A model generated the notes under the pieces. That model was not told where the DNA came from. It searched no databases and was given only the letters and a program-made list of their open reading frames with translations. 64,000 nucleotides of DNA from positions 2,045,746 through 2,109,745 of the forward strand of contig WMCF01000006.1 in the NCBI GenBank assembly GCA_009792885.1, read 5' to 3'. This document shows, in pieces, positions 38,691-51,589 of the stretch. Numbering within the stretch: the first letter of the stretch is position 1; every line of letters starts with the position of its first letter. This DNA comes from Eremophila alpestris peregrina. Its lineage: Eukaryota > Chordata > Aves > Passeriformes > Alaudidae. The translations under genes and the position numbers were made by a program.

Positions 38691-40261
38691 CATTAACATT
38701 TAACATTTAACATTTCATTGTCTCACATTCTCTGACTAAAAAGGAAAAACCAAATTGTTCAAAAATATCTGTCTGAGTCTGTTTTGGTGAAATACCTGAA
38801 AGCCAGTTGTGTGGATGGTTACATCAAGCTTGGTGAGGACACAGTGAAGAGGTTGTCTCCGATAGACATTATCAAAAACTTCAGGATCAGCTATGCATGA
38901 AACAGAATGCAGTCATACTGCTTTTCACAATTCTTTACACAATTATTTCCACTCATTTTTTCACCTCTGTTTAAGCCGTGATTCGTCTCACCTATGTTTA
39001 TGTACCTAACAGAGGCATTTTAGTTGGAAATGTAAGCATACTTAACAGCTAAGGAGAGAGAAAGGCACCTCCACAGAGGTGGAGATAACAATTCAGAATT
39101 AAGACAGTCTCAACCCACCACAGAGGCTTGTCTTTGTCCTCTGAAAACAGCCAGTGCCTACAGCTATCAGGCTTCCAAATTAGGTCCTCATTTAATTGGG
39201 TCAATCAGGATCCATCTGGGACTTTTTCTTAAATTAGATTTAGCATTGCTACTCTCTCTTTTTTTTTTCTTTTTCTTTTTTACATTACCTGAAGAGAAAA
39301 TTCTTATACTTGATTAGTTTTTGCTTTGTGCTACAATCTAATGTAATAACACAGTGTAAGCAAATAGGTAGGTGATATTGTGCTGTGATCCTGGCAGACT
39401 TTCTAAGCCAATTAGGGTCAATGTAGATCAGTTTTACGCCTGCAGGGAGTAGGGGTAGCCAGATACTAAATGATTCAGAGGAGCAGCAGAGAGTATGGTA
39501 GCAGGAACAATAGGACTGCCTCGGGTCTTTGTATTAATTTAAAAAATACAGGGGAAGAAAATGCATGCATGAGTCTAAGACTTCAGCTTCCTGATCTATG
39601 AGGAAGAAATGTTGATTTCAACTTGCAATATCCCTAGTGGCAATAGCTACCCAGAGGGTGTCATCTTATCTGCTGGACAGCTGTACTCCTGCAAATGCTG
39701 ACTTGTAGTTGCTGTATTGGCAGGGACGGTGGGGATTAGGCCAGAATTCACACATGGGGTTGTTAAATTCCTAAGCTGAACCTTCCAACAAATGTTGCAC
39801 ACATATCTTCAACACAGCAGGAACAATTATACATGAATATTATGCTTCTTTTTCAGGAGGAATGTTGACACTAATTCGTCTAAAAAAGGAATGAGCACAG
39901 GGAGCCTGCTGACTACAATGCAGGTGAAACCCATAAACAAATGAGATTCTATTGCTACAGGAAGGAGAAATCAGACAGTAATGATATGACTGTAAGCACC
40001 AATATCAAGTTATCTTGGAAGAAATAGAGCAAGGGTTCAATGACAGAGTTGATGGTTCAACATCCTTTCTTATACATTACATGTCAGGTCTCATATTCAA
40101 ATACCAGAGAGATAAAACGCTCTACAAGGATGCATGCAAGGGACTTCTATACACCCAAATATTCTCTCTATATTTGTATTTTTAAAGGGTGAACTGAAAT
40201 AATGTAATGTACAGGAAAAAAATTACGTTATTGGACTAAAATATAAACTTGTAATGTATTG
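38691..40261. other. Unique DNA, no gene seen
   Basis: Begins with three AACATTT units (38695-38715). A pyrimidine tract lies at 39252-39281. No gene or further repeat recognised. Confidence 0.5.
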
Positions 40262-40315
40262 CCTCCTTAGTCTATATTCCTAATCTGTAAAATAGGAATG
40301 ATAATCTCACCCTGT
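40262..40315 (+). mobile_element. MIR-like SINE fossil (central/3' part)
   Basis: CCTCCTTAGTCTATATTCC followed by TAATCTGTAAAATAGGAATG and ATAATCTCACC matches, in order, the MIR block 'cctcagtttcctcatctgtaaaatggggataataat..tcacc'. MIR-type CORE-SINEs are ancient amniote repeats and survive as short diverged pieces in birds. Only about 54 bp can be aligned by eye. Confidence 0.5.
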
Positions 40316-41615
40316 CATCCAGTATCTACACAGTGAAATTCCCATTCAGAGATTTTAAGTCCAGAGGCTCAAACAGTTCAGCATAGCTGATATTTTTGTA
40401 TGCAAAAAATTCCATTAATTATTCTTAAATTTAGCCTAATAATTGACTTTGAATAGATAGTAGCCTCTTACAAGAAGAAAAAGGTCCGAGCTTTCTTGGA
40501 AGACTATAAAACATGGAGTCTAGCTTCTCTGATAGCTTTTGATTAAAAATAAATGTCTCATTTCCAGCTTGAATCGATGTAGCTTCAGTCACTGTTTCTG
40601 GAGATGTGTTTCTTTCCTAGTCTGTAAATCTCACAGGGGTAGCACAGTGGACTTTGAACTCAATACCACTAGATAGCCATGTAATAAGAGCAAGAATAGT
40701 TCTTTATTTTACTCAGCTGCAGTAATATTTGATGTCGGGAAGTGTGGGGGAAGGGTTTGCTCTAAAGGCATTTGAGTTGCCAGTAGTTCTCCTCAGCCCA
40801 CCTTAAATGTATTAATGCTCCCATTTTCACTTGGTAAAGGGGGAAACAATGATGTGTCACATTACAGAGCAATTTGAGCCTGTTCATTATAAGTGTACAG
40901 GGGATATTTTCTCAGCAGTTCTAGCATGAGAACACAGTGCACTCTAAAAGCAACAAATCACTGCAATAACCCAATGGTCAAAAAATTAATTAATATAAAG
41001 AATAAAAAAGTCAAACAGTTTTAATTTATTTTTATTCTTTCACACATAAAAATGGCATTTAAAGGCAGAGTCATTACGCTGTGCTTTTCACTTGGTAAAC
41101 AAACAAATCTCTTCCAATAGTTTTCAACACTTCCTTTGCTTCAGTTGAACCAGTTTATGTTCTTCCTACTTGATAGTTTGTTGAGAATTAAATGATAGGA
41201 TAGACCTACATATCCACATGTTGACAGAGGTAGATTAATGTCCATGTTTGGCACAGTACCTCTGTACCATGTAAAAGCTCATGCTTTAAAACAAAACCAA
41301 AATAACTCAAAACCAAACGAAAAACCCCTCAGACTGACATGCTGCAGCTTGTTAAGGCATGCTCTACTATCAGTTCTGCTTTGCAAAAGAAGGCACAGGT
41401 CTGGACTTTGGCATTATTGGCTTGAGTAAATATGCATGTAAAAGGAAAACCTGAAATTAGTTAACCTCCAGTCTGACCTCTCTGGTCCAATATTGCTGGA
41501 TGGTAGCTGCTGAAAGGAAAGGAGGGGAACTTTTTACTTCCTCAGAATGAAGAAAACGGGTAAGTACCTATAAGGCTAAGTAGGGCACAACTCCCCTTGC
41601 TACAGAATATATATA
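40316..41615. other. Unique AT-rich DNA, no gene seen
   Basis: No coding signal or interspersed repeat recognised before the CR1 fragment at 41,616. Confidence 0.5.
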
Positions 41616-42125
41616 GGTGTTCCCCAGGATCAGTATTGGGCCAGTCCTGTTTAATATTTTTGTCTATGATTTGCACAAGGGGATTAAGTGTCCCTTCAGG
41701 CAGCACCAAACTGGGAAGGAGAGTTGATCTGCTGGAGAGCAGGAAGGTTCTGCAGAGAGATCTGAACAGGCTGCATCAATGGACTGAGACCACCTGTGTG
41801 ATATTCAACAAAGTAAAGTGTTGGGTTCAACTCTTCAGTCCCAGCAACCCTGTGCAATGCTATGGGCTGGAGAAAGAGTGGCTGGAAAGCTGCCCAGTGA
41901 AAAAGGACCTGGAGCTGCTGTTTGAATGAATATGAGGCAGAATGGAAGGCCAACGGCATCCTGGCCTGGATCAGCAGTGTGTGGCAGCAGGAGCAGGGCA
42001 GTGACTGTCCCCCTGTGCTGGGCACTGCTGAGGCCACACCTCAAATCCTGCGTTCAGTTCTGGGCCCCTCCCTGCAAGAAGGACATTGAGGGGCTGGAGC
42101 CTGTGTCAAGACTTAAAGAATGCAA
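41616..42125 (+). mobile_element. CR1 LINE ORF2 C-terminal fragment, frameshifted
   Basis: The fragment starts at GGTGTTCCCCAGGATCAGT, the DNA of the reverse-transcriptase block 'GVPQGSVLGP'. In frame from 41,597 come GSTKLGRRVDLLESRKVLQR (family 'DDTKLGGaVdllEgrkaLQr'), DLNRLHQWTE, IFNKVKC and EWLESCPVKKDLELL. The catalytic 'FADD' region is damaged: the codons read as SGSTKLG rather than ADDTKLG. A stop at 41,927 is followed in another frame by SRSRAVTVPLCWALLRPHL, CVQFWAP and KKDIEGLE. The 3' untranslated end is missing or unrecognisable after about 42,125. Inactive. Confidence 0.88.
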
Positions 42126-45100
42126 TTAAAAGGTCTCAGAAGCGTGTCCCTGATGAGGACTGAGTGGTGTCACATGGTTGCAGAAAACAAGAGCTCACAG
42201 AGCCAAGCTTTCCCGAGAATTCCAAGCATCTGAGAATTAGAACACAGTGAGTCATTTTAGCTATGGAATGATTTTAACTACATTTATATTAGTAGTTAAT
42301 ACTAACATTTATAGTGAATATTTCTGCTGTTGTAATCAAAATATTATTGTACGTTTTCTATTTCCACTTTCAGATGTTTTTATGATTTCTGTGTATTTTC
42401 TTTTCTTTTTCAATAAAAAAGTTTAACAAAAGCTAAAATTCTCATCACAAATATAAGGATGACAACTTGAATAGTTGTTTTTCAGGGAATCTTGGATGTT
42501 CTTTTTTTTACCAAGGAGCTACTTTCTAACACAAATTAAAACAAAATAAAAACCAAAGCAGAAAAAAAAAGAGCCAAAACAAACAAACAGGCAAAAAATC
42601 TTACACCTGAAAGCTTTTTGGAAAAACAAAGGAATGTCCAAGAAGTAAAAAATAATTTTGAAATGAAACACTTAGTGGCCTCCTCAACTTAGCATATGAT
42701 TCTTAATAATCCATGCATTTTCTTATTTACTAGTTAAAAACTGTGTGACATTATTGTAAATATAGCAATAAAGCACAGTCTGAGTGTGACTACTCCACTT
42801 TCACAGCCATTTGTGGTGCCAGAATTGTATTCCATAGAGGTACAGAGGTGCAAGTCTGCAAATTGGTTAGATCTAGTCATTCATTCACACTACATTTTGC
42901 AGTAAAGAGTTTCCATCTATTTCATAAATTATGGGTCTATTTCTCATAAGGTCAAAATCATCCCCTTTGAACCTATCAACAACCTCCTCTTTTTCTTGAG
43001 ATTCAATTGCCAAGGATTTATTCTGTGAGGTGCTGGAGTGGAGTACTCCAAAACACTCTGTATTCTCTCTATTAGTTGTCTATTGGTGGTGTACCCAGAA
43101 TGATCTCACTTTACAAAAGTGAAGTTATATTTTATGAAACCAATTATTTAGAACTGTAGTTAGGATTTTTAGATCTGTGTTTAATAGTGAAACAGGTCTT
43201 CAGGATTAACATACCATTTAAACTTTTCAGATGTAGGCATTAATGTGATAATAACATCCCACAGAAATGAGAGGCTCATCTGCATTTGACAGTCCACTAA
43301 ATGTATCTGCATCATTATTAGTAGTATTAAAATTGTGATTTCAATCACAGTTGTTATTCAGTGTACTAGGTCCTGTAGAAATACACATTAAAAACACTGC
43401 ACTACAGTTAGAAAATAAATCATTCTAATATCTATTAGGTAATCAGTACCAGTAAGTTAATATCCATCAGTTTAGTAGTTAAGCAGTGAATTTCACATAT
43501 CATAAACCTGACGCATTCACAGAGAAAGCTGTGCTAAGTCTTCATAACATTAATATCCCAAGCTGAAACATTATAATTTCTGAAACTGAATCTTGTTTGC
43601 TTCCCCCTGCCCAAATTTCTTTCCTTTATAAAATATTTTGCTTGATTTTTCAGAATTGAATCAGGGTGAATAGTTTAAAGGGAAATGTGAACAACTGTCA
43701 AATGCAATGCTCTCCAAAGAGAGTTGACCATCAACATGGGAGAGAGACCATCAACTCCCCCTTCTATGGGGAAGCTTCTACTCATTGCTCTGAAAACTCA
43801 TGTTTGGAATAAAAGATAATGTTAAAGATATGGTATTGCTCTGAATGTCAGTAAAAGTGCAGCAGATTAAGTTGCAAAGAGGCAGTTGGTTGAAACAGAA
43901 TGTTGATGAGCTGAGTGGAACTTGCCAGGGGGACAGGTGTGTACAAAATGTTGTTTGGTTGGGTTTTTGCATGCTTAGAACCTTTGCGGGGTTAGTGAGT
44001 TATCTTTGCAGCATTTCATGGTAAGTCCCTGCTGTCACATAAACTGCATCGAGGACCAGAATGGAGATAGGTGTGTACCATTAAAAAAGATTGGAATGCT
44101 GCTTTTTTAAACTTTTTAAAATTTTAATTAAAATAAGACTGATTTGGCCTAGAGGCACTACAAACAAAGAAATTCAGAAAATTCATTCTGTCATTAAAAG
44201 ATTCACTTGAGAAGTTCTAAATTAGGAACTGTAGGCCAGTAATCATGTAGTGGTCATGTAAGGACATAAAACTTGGGTGAACATTTGGCAATTATGAACT
44301 GCATTCCTTTGTTGCCACACATAACCCATTATAATGTTTTACACTGGTCACAAACACAAAAGATCTGTTCCTCTGACTCTGTATTCTACTCTGAGAAAGA
44401 AGAATTAATCCTGAACTCCTCATGTACAGTCTCTTCAACAGACGACTATATCCAGAGAAGGGAGAAATACTTCTCCTATAAACCTCCTTTTCCATAAGTC
44501 CTTGTACAAGTGACAAGAAGAAAAAGACATACTAGAAATTGTAAAGAACAGTATTCACAAAAAAATTGTTCTCAGAGTCATTGGATTGCAGAAAGGGCAT
44601 TTTCATCCAGTAAACACTAGAGTCAAAGGATGGCCAAAATTGGGATTGAAAGAAGACTCGTAGATCGAATTAGTGACTTGGCAAGTAATTGTATTTCCTT
44701 AAAAACTGACTCCTGTGCATAATATTGCTCTCATTTTCCCCACTGAAACAGTTCCTGTTCTCTATTTTGTATGATAATAAAAAAGCTTATGGCTCTCTTG
44801 GAACCATTTCAACTCTATTCTACCTGATTTAAAAAGAGATTATTGAGACAAAGCTTCTTTACAATTTTTCTAGTCTCAGGAAATCTTACTAAGCTAGTGA
44901 TGTCACTCCCATGGAGAAGAAGAGATTGAATTTATTTTACTGACTTCTGAAGCATGTGGAGAAAAGAATCACTGAAATAAAAAAAATAATAAAAACACGT
45001 TTTGGGGATTAATAAATAATGCAAGAAGGAATCTGCAGCTGCTCTGGAAGTGGGTAATTTCTGCAGTAATTCCCCATGTTCTCTCTTATATATAAAATTC

Positions 45101-45449
45101 AGAGAAAAATCTGAAATTCACTTAGGTATAAAGATGATGTACTGAACTCTGATTTTGCTTCTATTCATATTACACCCAATTCATGATCTTTTCGATGTTT
45201 AATCTCCTTTACATTATTAGACTTTCAATCTTCAATGATTCTGCCCTTAATTTATTTTCTATTTGTTCTTCAATGCATTTCTTTCCATGAGTACTTCCAA
45301 GGTGTTTTGTGAATTAAAACAGACTAAGAAAGGAGAACCCACCTCAATCACATAGATTTATATAAATGCCTGATGGCATGGGCTTAGAAATTGGACAAGC
45401 AACAGTTCTATACTTAAATTACAGTTGCATATACTATACTTCATAAAGG
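42126..45449. other. Unique AT-rich DNA, no gene seen
   Basis: A-rich stretch at 42,530-42,600. No gene or recognised repeat; open frames are 74 codons or fewer. Confidence 0.5.
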
Positions 45450-45492
45450 AATTATAGAATGGTTTTGGCTGGAAGAAACCTTAAAGATCATG
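45450..45492 (-). mobile_element. Short CR1 3'-end scrap
   Basis: AATTATAGAATGGTTTTGGC, TGGAAGAAACC and TTAAAGATCATGG is the reversed last 40 or so bases of CR1. It sits about 80 bp before a CR1 in the opposite orientation, so two insertions, or an inversion, met here. Confidence 0.75.
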
Positions 45493-45570
45493 GCAGCATC
45501 ATGCAGCTGGTACAACCTAGCTGAGAAGATTCTTAAAAACCCTAGATGACAGCTTTATGGATCACTGGGA

Positions 45571-46060
45571 GATTATCCTCACCCTCTGCTCAGCCTTGGT
45601 GAGAAACATTTGAAATGCTGTGTCCAGATCTGGGCTCCCTAGTACAAAATAAACATGGACATGAAGATGATTAAGAGCTTGGAGCATCTGTCATATGCAG
45701 AGAGGCTGAGAGAGCTGGGGCTATTCAGCTGGAGAAGGGAAAGCTCTGAGCCATCTTAGAAATGTTTTCAAGTTCTTTATGAGAAAAGGAAAAGAGATGG
45801 AGCCAGACTCTTCTCTGTGGTGCCCGATGACAAAATAGGTAGTAGGCACAAACTGAGAAATAGGGAATTCCATTTAAATATGAGAAAAACATTTTTTAGT
45901 TGTATAATAGGTTTTGCAGAGATGTTGTAGAGTCTCCAAACATGGACAAATTTAAAACCTTGAACACACTTCCATGGGTGACTCTGCTTGAACAAGGTGG
46001 TTAGATTGTTTGATCTCCAGTGGTGAATGGCTCAAGCTCAGCCATTCTACAGTTGTGTAG
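45571..46060 (+). mobile_element. CR1 LINE fragment ending at the 3' terminus
   Basis: The plus strand starts in the last coding portion (CCTCTGCTCAGCCTTGGTGA, then GTGTCCAGATCTGGGCTCC, family 'LcSALVRPHLEYCVQFWaP'). It continues through GAGAGGCTGAGAGAGCTGGG, GGCTATTCAGCTGGAGAAG, ATGGAGCCAGACTCTTCTC and TGTTGTAGAGTCTCCA. It ends with GTTTGATCTCCAGTGGTGAA and CAGCCATTCTACAGTTGTG, the decayed 3' terminal ATTCTGTG units. Stops and small gaps break the coding part. Confidence 0.85.
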
Positions 46061-46386
46061 CAAACTGATCAAGGCTGACATCAAATCAATTCCTGTTCAC
46101 TTCTCTTAGCCAGAAGTTGAAAGTTTCCTCTGAAAAACACAATCATTTCTAATGTGGAACCCAGCCAAGAAAAGTCTGTGGTTAAGGTACTATTCCTTGA
46201 AGAAAAAGTTAGGTGTTTAGCTTTCCTTCAGAATATGATTCATTAAAAACACCTAAGACATATTTAGATCTTTGTTACCTGATAAGCTCATTCTCTGAAA
46301 CCAGTGGCAGTTCTGAATTGTAACTATAACTATACATTACAAACTGCAAAAGAGAAAACTTTCCTTTAAATGACAGATATGGAGTC
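46061..46386. other. Short unique spacer between CR1 copies
   Basis: No gene or additional repeat recognised. Confidence 0.5.
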
Positions 46387-46530
46387 AGAATCACAGAATC
46401 ATTAAGGACTTTCAAGATCAAGTCCAATCAAGTCCAGCTCTTACCCTAGCATTGCCATGTCACCACTAAACCATGTCCCCAGGTGCCAACATCCACCATT
46501 TTTTGAATATTTAGGTGTGGGTGCACTCAG
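46387..46530 (-). mobile_element. CR1 LINE 3' end fragment
   Basis: AGAATCACAGAATCATTAAG is followed by CAAGTCCAGCTCTTACCC, CATTGCCATGTCACCACTAA, ACCATGTCCCCAGGTGCC and TTTTTTGAATATTTAGG, the reversed CR1 3' region. The element's 3' terminus is at 46,387 on the minus strand. Noncoding. Confidence 0.88.
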
Positions 46531-47230
46531 AAGGTGTATGCAGCAGTCAGAGATTTACCCAATTAGAGAAAACCTGCAGGACAACTTCACAACATGTCAT
46601 AGGACTTTTGTGTATATGCTTCAAATATAATTGTTTCTTTTTATAAAACTGTTTCTTTTTTCTTTTTTTCTTTCCAGTTACTCAGGCATAACCATACATA
46701 GAGACGTGTCCACTTACAAGAGGCCAGTTTGTAAAGCTCTGCTTTTACTTCAGTTTGATCAAAACTATTTTAATAAAACTTGCCTTTTCAATTAAAAGGC
46801 TAAATTCTCTTTGAGATGAGAAGCTTCAAAAGTGTTGCCTATGGAGACAGAGCTGTTTGCCTTTTAACTGCAACATTACAAGGACTGTAAAAGGCTTTGG
46901 ATTCTTGCTGGGCTTTAAATCTTGGAGTATATCATAATTTATTTAACACTACTTGAAAAGAGCAGGGGTTGTAGAAAGTAATGTTAATTGTCCCTTCTTT
47001 CTTTAAGGTTCTGTATTTGAACCAGAACTATGTTTAAGAATGAAAAAAAAGTCAATAAAATCTCTTCTATAAATAAACAACTACAGTAAGCAAGTCTGTT
47101 GAGAAAGTATGAACAGTACCAACTCAGAAGCACAGAGTAACTGCTAGTGTTAACAAATAGGTGTATGGATTTGTGTGCTGTACAAGCTGAAAAACATTAA
47201 CCTGGGTTGGAAAACACATTCCTTATTCCA
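46531..47230. other. Unique DNA, no gene seen
   Basis: AT-rich unique sequence with a pyrimidine run at 46,650-46,672. No repeat or coding signal recognised. Confidence 0.5.
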
Positions 47231-47405
47231 CAAATATAAATGTAAAATAAATAAGTTTAAAATAAATGTATATGAACATGCATTATATAAAAATATATAA
47301 TATACATAATATTTCTGCATCATATATTTAACTATAATATATAAAAGAAATATATTTATAATAATATAAAGTTATTAATGTCATAGTATAAATAAAATAG
47401 AAAAG
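47231..47405. repeat. Very AT-rich low-complexity stretch
   Basis: Dominated by ATAAAT, TATATAA and ATAATAT motifs with very few G or C bases. It could unpair readily or form short cruciforms, but no defined unit repeats. Confidence 0.85.
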
Positions 47406-50400
47406 TTATTCATATTGAGGTAATATAAAATTAGCCTATTGCTACCTAAGTGGTCATGCAAGTAAAAGCTCTTATTCTGAATGCAACTAATTTTACATTT
47501 GAGCTTAGTTTAAACAAACATGTTCAAAAGTGTTTCACTCTACCTGGACTGTTACACTCATAAACTTCGAAAACATAGATTTTTGTAAGCTCCACTATTT
47601 TCAGTGAAACTCCTAAAGCTGGTCAATCACTGCTCTCCTGCAATAAAGAAGTTATATGTGAAAGTCCTGGGCAGATAACTTAGAAAGACTTTCTGCTTAA
47701 CTGTTCTTTAAGAGCTAGCTCCAAAACATGGACTTCTGATGATTGTTTAACATAGTGCAACTACTAAGAGATTATTTCAAAAAACTGTATAAGTGTTTTT
47801 TCCTTTCATAGTTGTCTTTTGCTTTCAAATTCCAAGCTCGATCTCCTTTTGCTGTATGACAACTCATTCAGTATATTTTAAGCAAACATTTGATCTTGCT
47901 CTGTCTCCCATAATTAAGCCATCCATGTGTCAGTGTAATTTTAGGATATAATAGTAGTGGGTTTTCTTTGTTGTTGTTAGTTTTGTTTGGTTTATTGTTT
48001 TGGGGTTTTTTCACCCCAGAGAACCTTTTTCTGCCTTGTTTTCTTGAAAACAGCTTGTTTTCTCAGTATGATCCACCATACACTGATATTTGATCTGTTT
48101 CCTCAACAGTTTTCCCTGGATTATTGGTCTGGATTCTACAAGCCCTTTTCTTGTATTCTTGTCATGGCTGATGGACATGTGAAAATCATGTTGCAATCCA
48201 TTCAATCCATCTGTACTACAGAAGCCTCTCCTTGATGTTTCATAACTGTGCAGGTGGCAATTTAATAAAAGCTGTAGATTTGGAAGTCATTAAACAAAAA
48301 AGGTCTTTGTAGCACATCAATTCAAGGATAATTAATGAATTTTTAATAAATATCATTAATTTAGTGATGAACTTCCAGCTCACTTCTAATTGAATTTCAC
48401 ACTATTGAACACTCCCACTGTTGCAAATTTGGAAACCTCTAATTAAATTGATGGTGATATTGCAGCAAAACTGTTGGTGGCAGAAGAAACAGCACACACA
48501 GTATTTGAGATCAAGGTCTGTGCAGTAGAAAAGGCATTTAATGACCTCAGTTTTTCACCAAGCAGATATCTCTTTGCACAAGATGCTGTTTAGAGGCCAA
48601 CATGGCTTGTTCATCAAGACCAAATGGGAGAAGATACATTGATAATTTGGTAGATGACTTTCAAACACTCTGCAACAGTGCAAGTGTCAGACATTAAGCT
48701 CAGGTGAGGATGGTTTTTCTCAGTGAATTTAGTAAGTGTAACCTCCAGGTCAGGGGAGAGTATAAGTGGTAGATCAGTGGAGTAAGTGGCTACTATTTGT
48801 CCATTTTTTAGTTGCAATCATATTCCTTGTTTCCCCATCCAAATTTTCATTTATACAGAGGCATACTTCTTTGGAATCTTTCTTTGGTCTGTGTTGCCAT
48901 TTGGCTGGTCTTTGTATTCAGTAATTCAGGCATAAATTTATGCTATTTGTATCTAATTCCTACATATTTTTGTACTATTTTGTTTTGTGCTCTAGGAAAA
49001 AAATATATAGTGACAGACTTCTAACATGAGAAGTTGAAGTATATAAATATGCAGCTAAGAGTAATATCTGATTTATTTTTTACATTTTTACTGGTAAAAT
49101 CAACACTTTTTTTTATACTGTCTTCAAGGAGTTAATAAAAACTAGAAAGATGTCATTGTAAGCATTAGCACTGAGCAGCAAACCATTTATTAATGGCATT
49201 GTTGTTTCACCCTGAAAAGGGTGTTGGATTAGGTAAGTTAAAACAACACTTAAATTTACAACTTTTGAAGCAGCTTTTATATAGCAGCATAAGGAAGAGT
49301 GTACTGACAAGTCAGAGAAAAATAAAATATAGACCCTGTAGCTTCAAGCATTGCACTTCTCTTCTTTAGGGGTGCTGCAAATTTCTGTTTATAATAAATA
49401 GGACAGAGACTTATTTCTAGCTACAGGACAGTTGTCCCTTTTCTTAAAGATGAGGAAGAGATGGCACAGAGAGTAGAGAGGACAGCAATTTTTCATCCAG
49501 GAGGTTGAGCAGTTTAAGAAAGCTCAGCATTTGTAGTGCTTAGCTCAGACTGCAAACTACTAGAAATAGATTGCACTGAGCATGTTCAGCCATTTGAGTG
49601 TTTTGAACATCAAGCAGCTGGGCAAGAGCTGTCTTTAGCCATGATGTTGAATACATCATTAACCCAGAAGCACATACACTCTAGCAAAGTTAATTATCCT
49701 TCAGTGACTAAAGTAGCATGACCATTGCTTGCTTTTCGAGTTACATATGAGGTACCCAAACAAGCTACAACCTGAAAAGCATGCAGTTTTGTATTCTTTC
49801 GATTCCTGTTTGTGCTTTCAGACAGTAAAACATGCATCTAGCAGGTGCTCCTTTTTTTTTTTTTGCTTTATTTTTTTTAAGTGAAAGTCATTCAATCTTG
49901 TCCATATAAATTAGCTTGCAAATACTCATATCAAACTTCTGTGCCAAAATGGAATCCAAGTTTCAGAGCCAAGCAAGTTTCCTTAAGCTTCATTTCTCTC
50001 ACAGAATGATTAATTCACCACGGTGTGTGTAATATATGCAGAGGGTAAACTATTTCTCTTCTCCTACAGCATCTTTTCATTGCTGGCAGCATGTTCTTAC
50101 ATCTTGACCCATCATACATTTACATGCTATTTTCTTCACATCTGCTGCTTCTGTATTCATAGCTTTAATCCCAGCAGCTCTTTTCTAGTGCTCCTGTGAT
50201 TGCCAAAGTGCACAAGTAAATCCTGCTGTAAAACTCCATGTTCCAGTAGGTTCTGGCTGTTCTCTGTGGAAGGATGGTAGTTATTCACAAACTGAAGGAC
50301 CAGCTTTTTTTCTGTGTGAAGTCAAAAGCTGCGATCTTTAAAGGTGGGAAGAAACAAAGCCCGTTTATTACTCTAGACAATGATTTGTGGAAGCTGTCAG

Positions 50401-51589
50401 CCTGGTGATCTTCTGCTACCTTGTGAGCTTCCCATCCTCTTGGCATTGCATTTAAGTAAATTACTACAACCATTAATGGATCACAGGCTTCAGTCAGGTG
50501 AGGCTACAAGTGTATTACTTAGAAAAATAGGAGAAAACAAAGCATAGAGGAAGCTAATAAAAAAATGCAAGAGCATAAGTCTTTTATTGACTGTTATATT
50601 GACTTTACCTGCTTCTGGCTCTGGGAAGACTCTGTAGTCTTCCAAACAGTTTTCTGTGCAAAAAAAACATGGAAGATCTAAGGCTTGGAAAAATAGAGAG
50701 TCAGTACCTTAAATGGTATCCTGAAGCTCTTTTGTTTCCACTGCTGGGGCATTTGGCAAGTACTTGGCATTGCAGCAGGATGTTCTGTAAAAGGCAGCAA
50801 TCTGGCTGGAGAAATGTTGGCGAGGGCAGTAATTTTCTGTACCATTAAGGAGCTTTTAGCTCTGGAGTTCAGCCCATCAAATCACAGCAGGAAAATTACC
50901 TGTTAGACCTTCCAAGTGTGGCTGACCTGTGCCTGCACTGACCTCATTGGTATTCAAGCCCTGATGGTGGGATATAGGGAGGCAAATTGGTTTCCTTAAT
51001 GTCAAGCAAAACAAAGACCACTTAGCAAAGATTCTCAGATTCAATATTCAGCTCCTGCCAGCGCAGGAGACTTGCCTAGCCCGTGTTGTAGTTCACTTTT
51101 GTGTTTATGGAAGTAGTCAGATACATTGAACTACAGCATTGCTGCTAAGGGAGCAGGAAGAGGTCTGTGGACCTTTGCAAAAGAAGGCCCTCTGGTCATT
51201 GTAGTATCAAAGGATACTGTATGCAAAGATGCATATCAAACAAATTTATATGACAAAGCCTCTAGGGTTTCTGAAACAGAATAACTAATATACAATCATA
51301 TTATTTCCAAAATTTGCAATGACAAGCAGTGCTCCAGAACTTCTGCATGAACTGATATTTCCATGCAGTCTTGGTTCCTTGACCCCTGTGCCTCCAATGT
51401 GAGTGGGATGCCAACTGGAGAAGCTACACTCCTTCCATGGAAATTAGCCGCCTCTCATTGTCACAAACTTGTGATAACAATTCTGACACTGGAAAATCAA
51501 CTCTGCTTGGCAGTACTGGAGGGCTGTCATGATCTGCTGAGAATTTTTATCTGTCATTGTGGGCATATGTGGGAAAAGAGAGAGACAGT
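47406..51589. other. Unique interval, no gene seen
   Basis: About 4.2 kb with no recognised interspersed repeat, exon or RNA gene. G/T-rich sequence at 47,960-48,010 and a 13-T run at 49852-49864. Open frames are 82 codons or fewer apart from one starting at 51,363 that runs into the GC-richer patch. Confidence 0.5.

Noticed and set aside
34660..42125. One CR1 split into the 34.7-kb and 41.6-kb pieces
   Set aside because: They would have to be parted by 6.5 kb that includes LTR-like and MIR-like sequence, and they appear to differ in subfamily and decay; two insertions are simpler.
43720..43762. Inverted repeat GAGTTGA ... TCAACTC as a hairpin RNA
   Set aside because: Arms are only seven bases with a long loop and one arm is part of a repeated phrase; too weak for a structured RNA.
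47231..47405. AT-rich stretch as a replication origin or matrix-attachment site
   Set aside because: Low complexity alone does not support either role and no defined motif is present.
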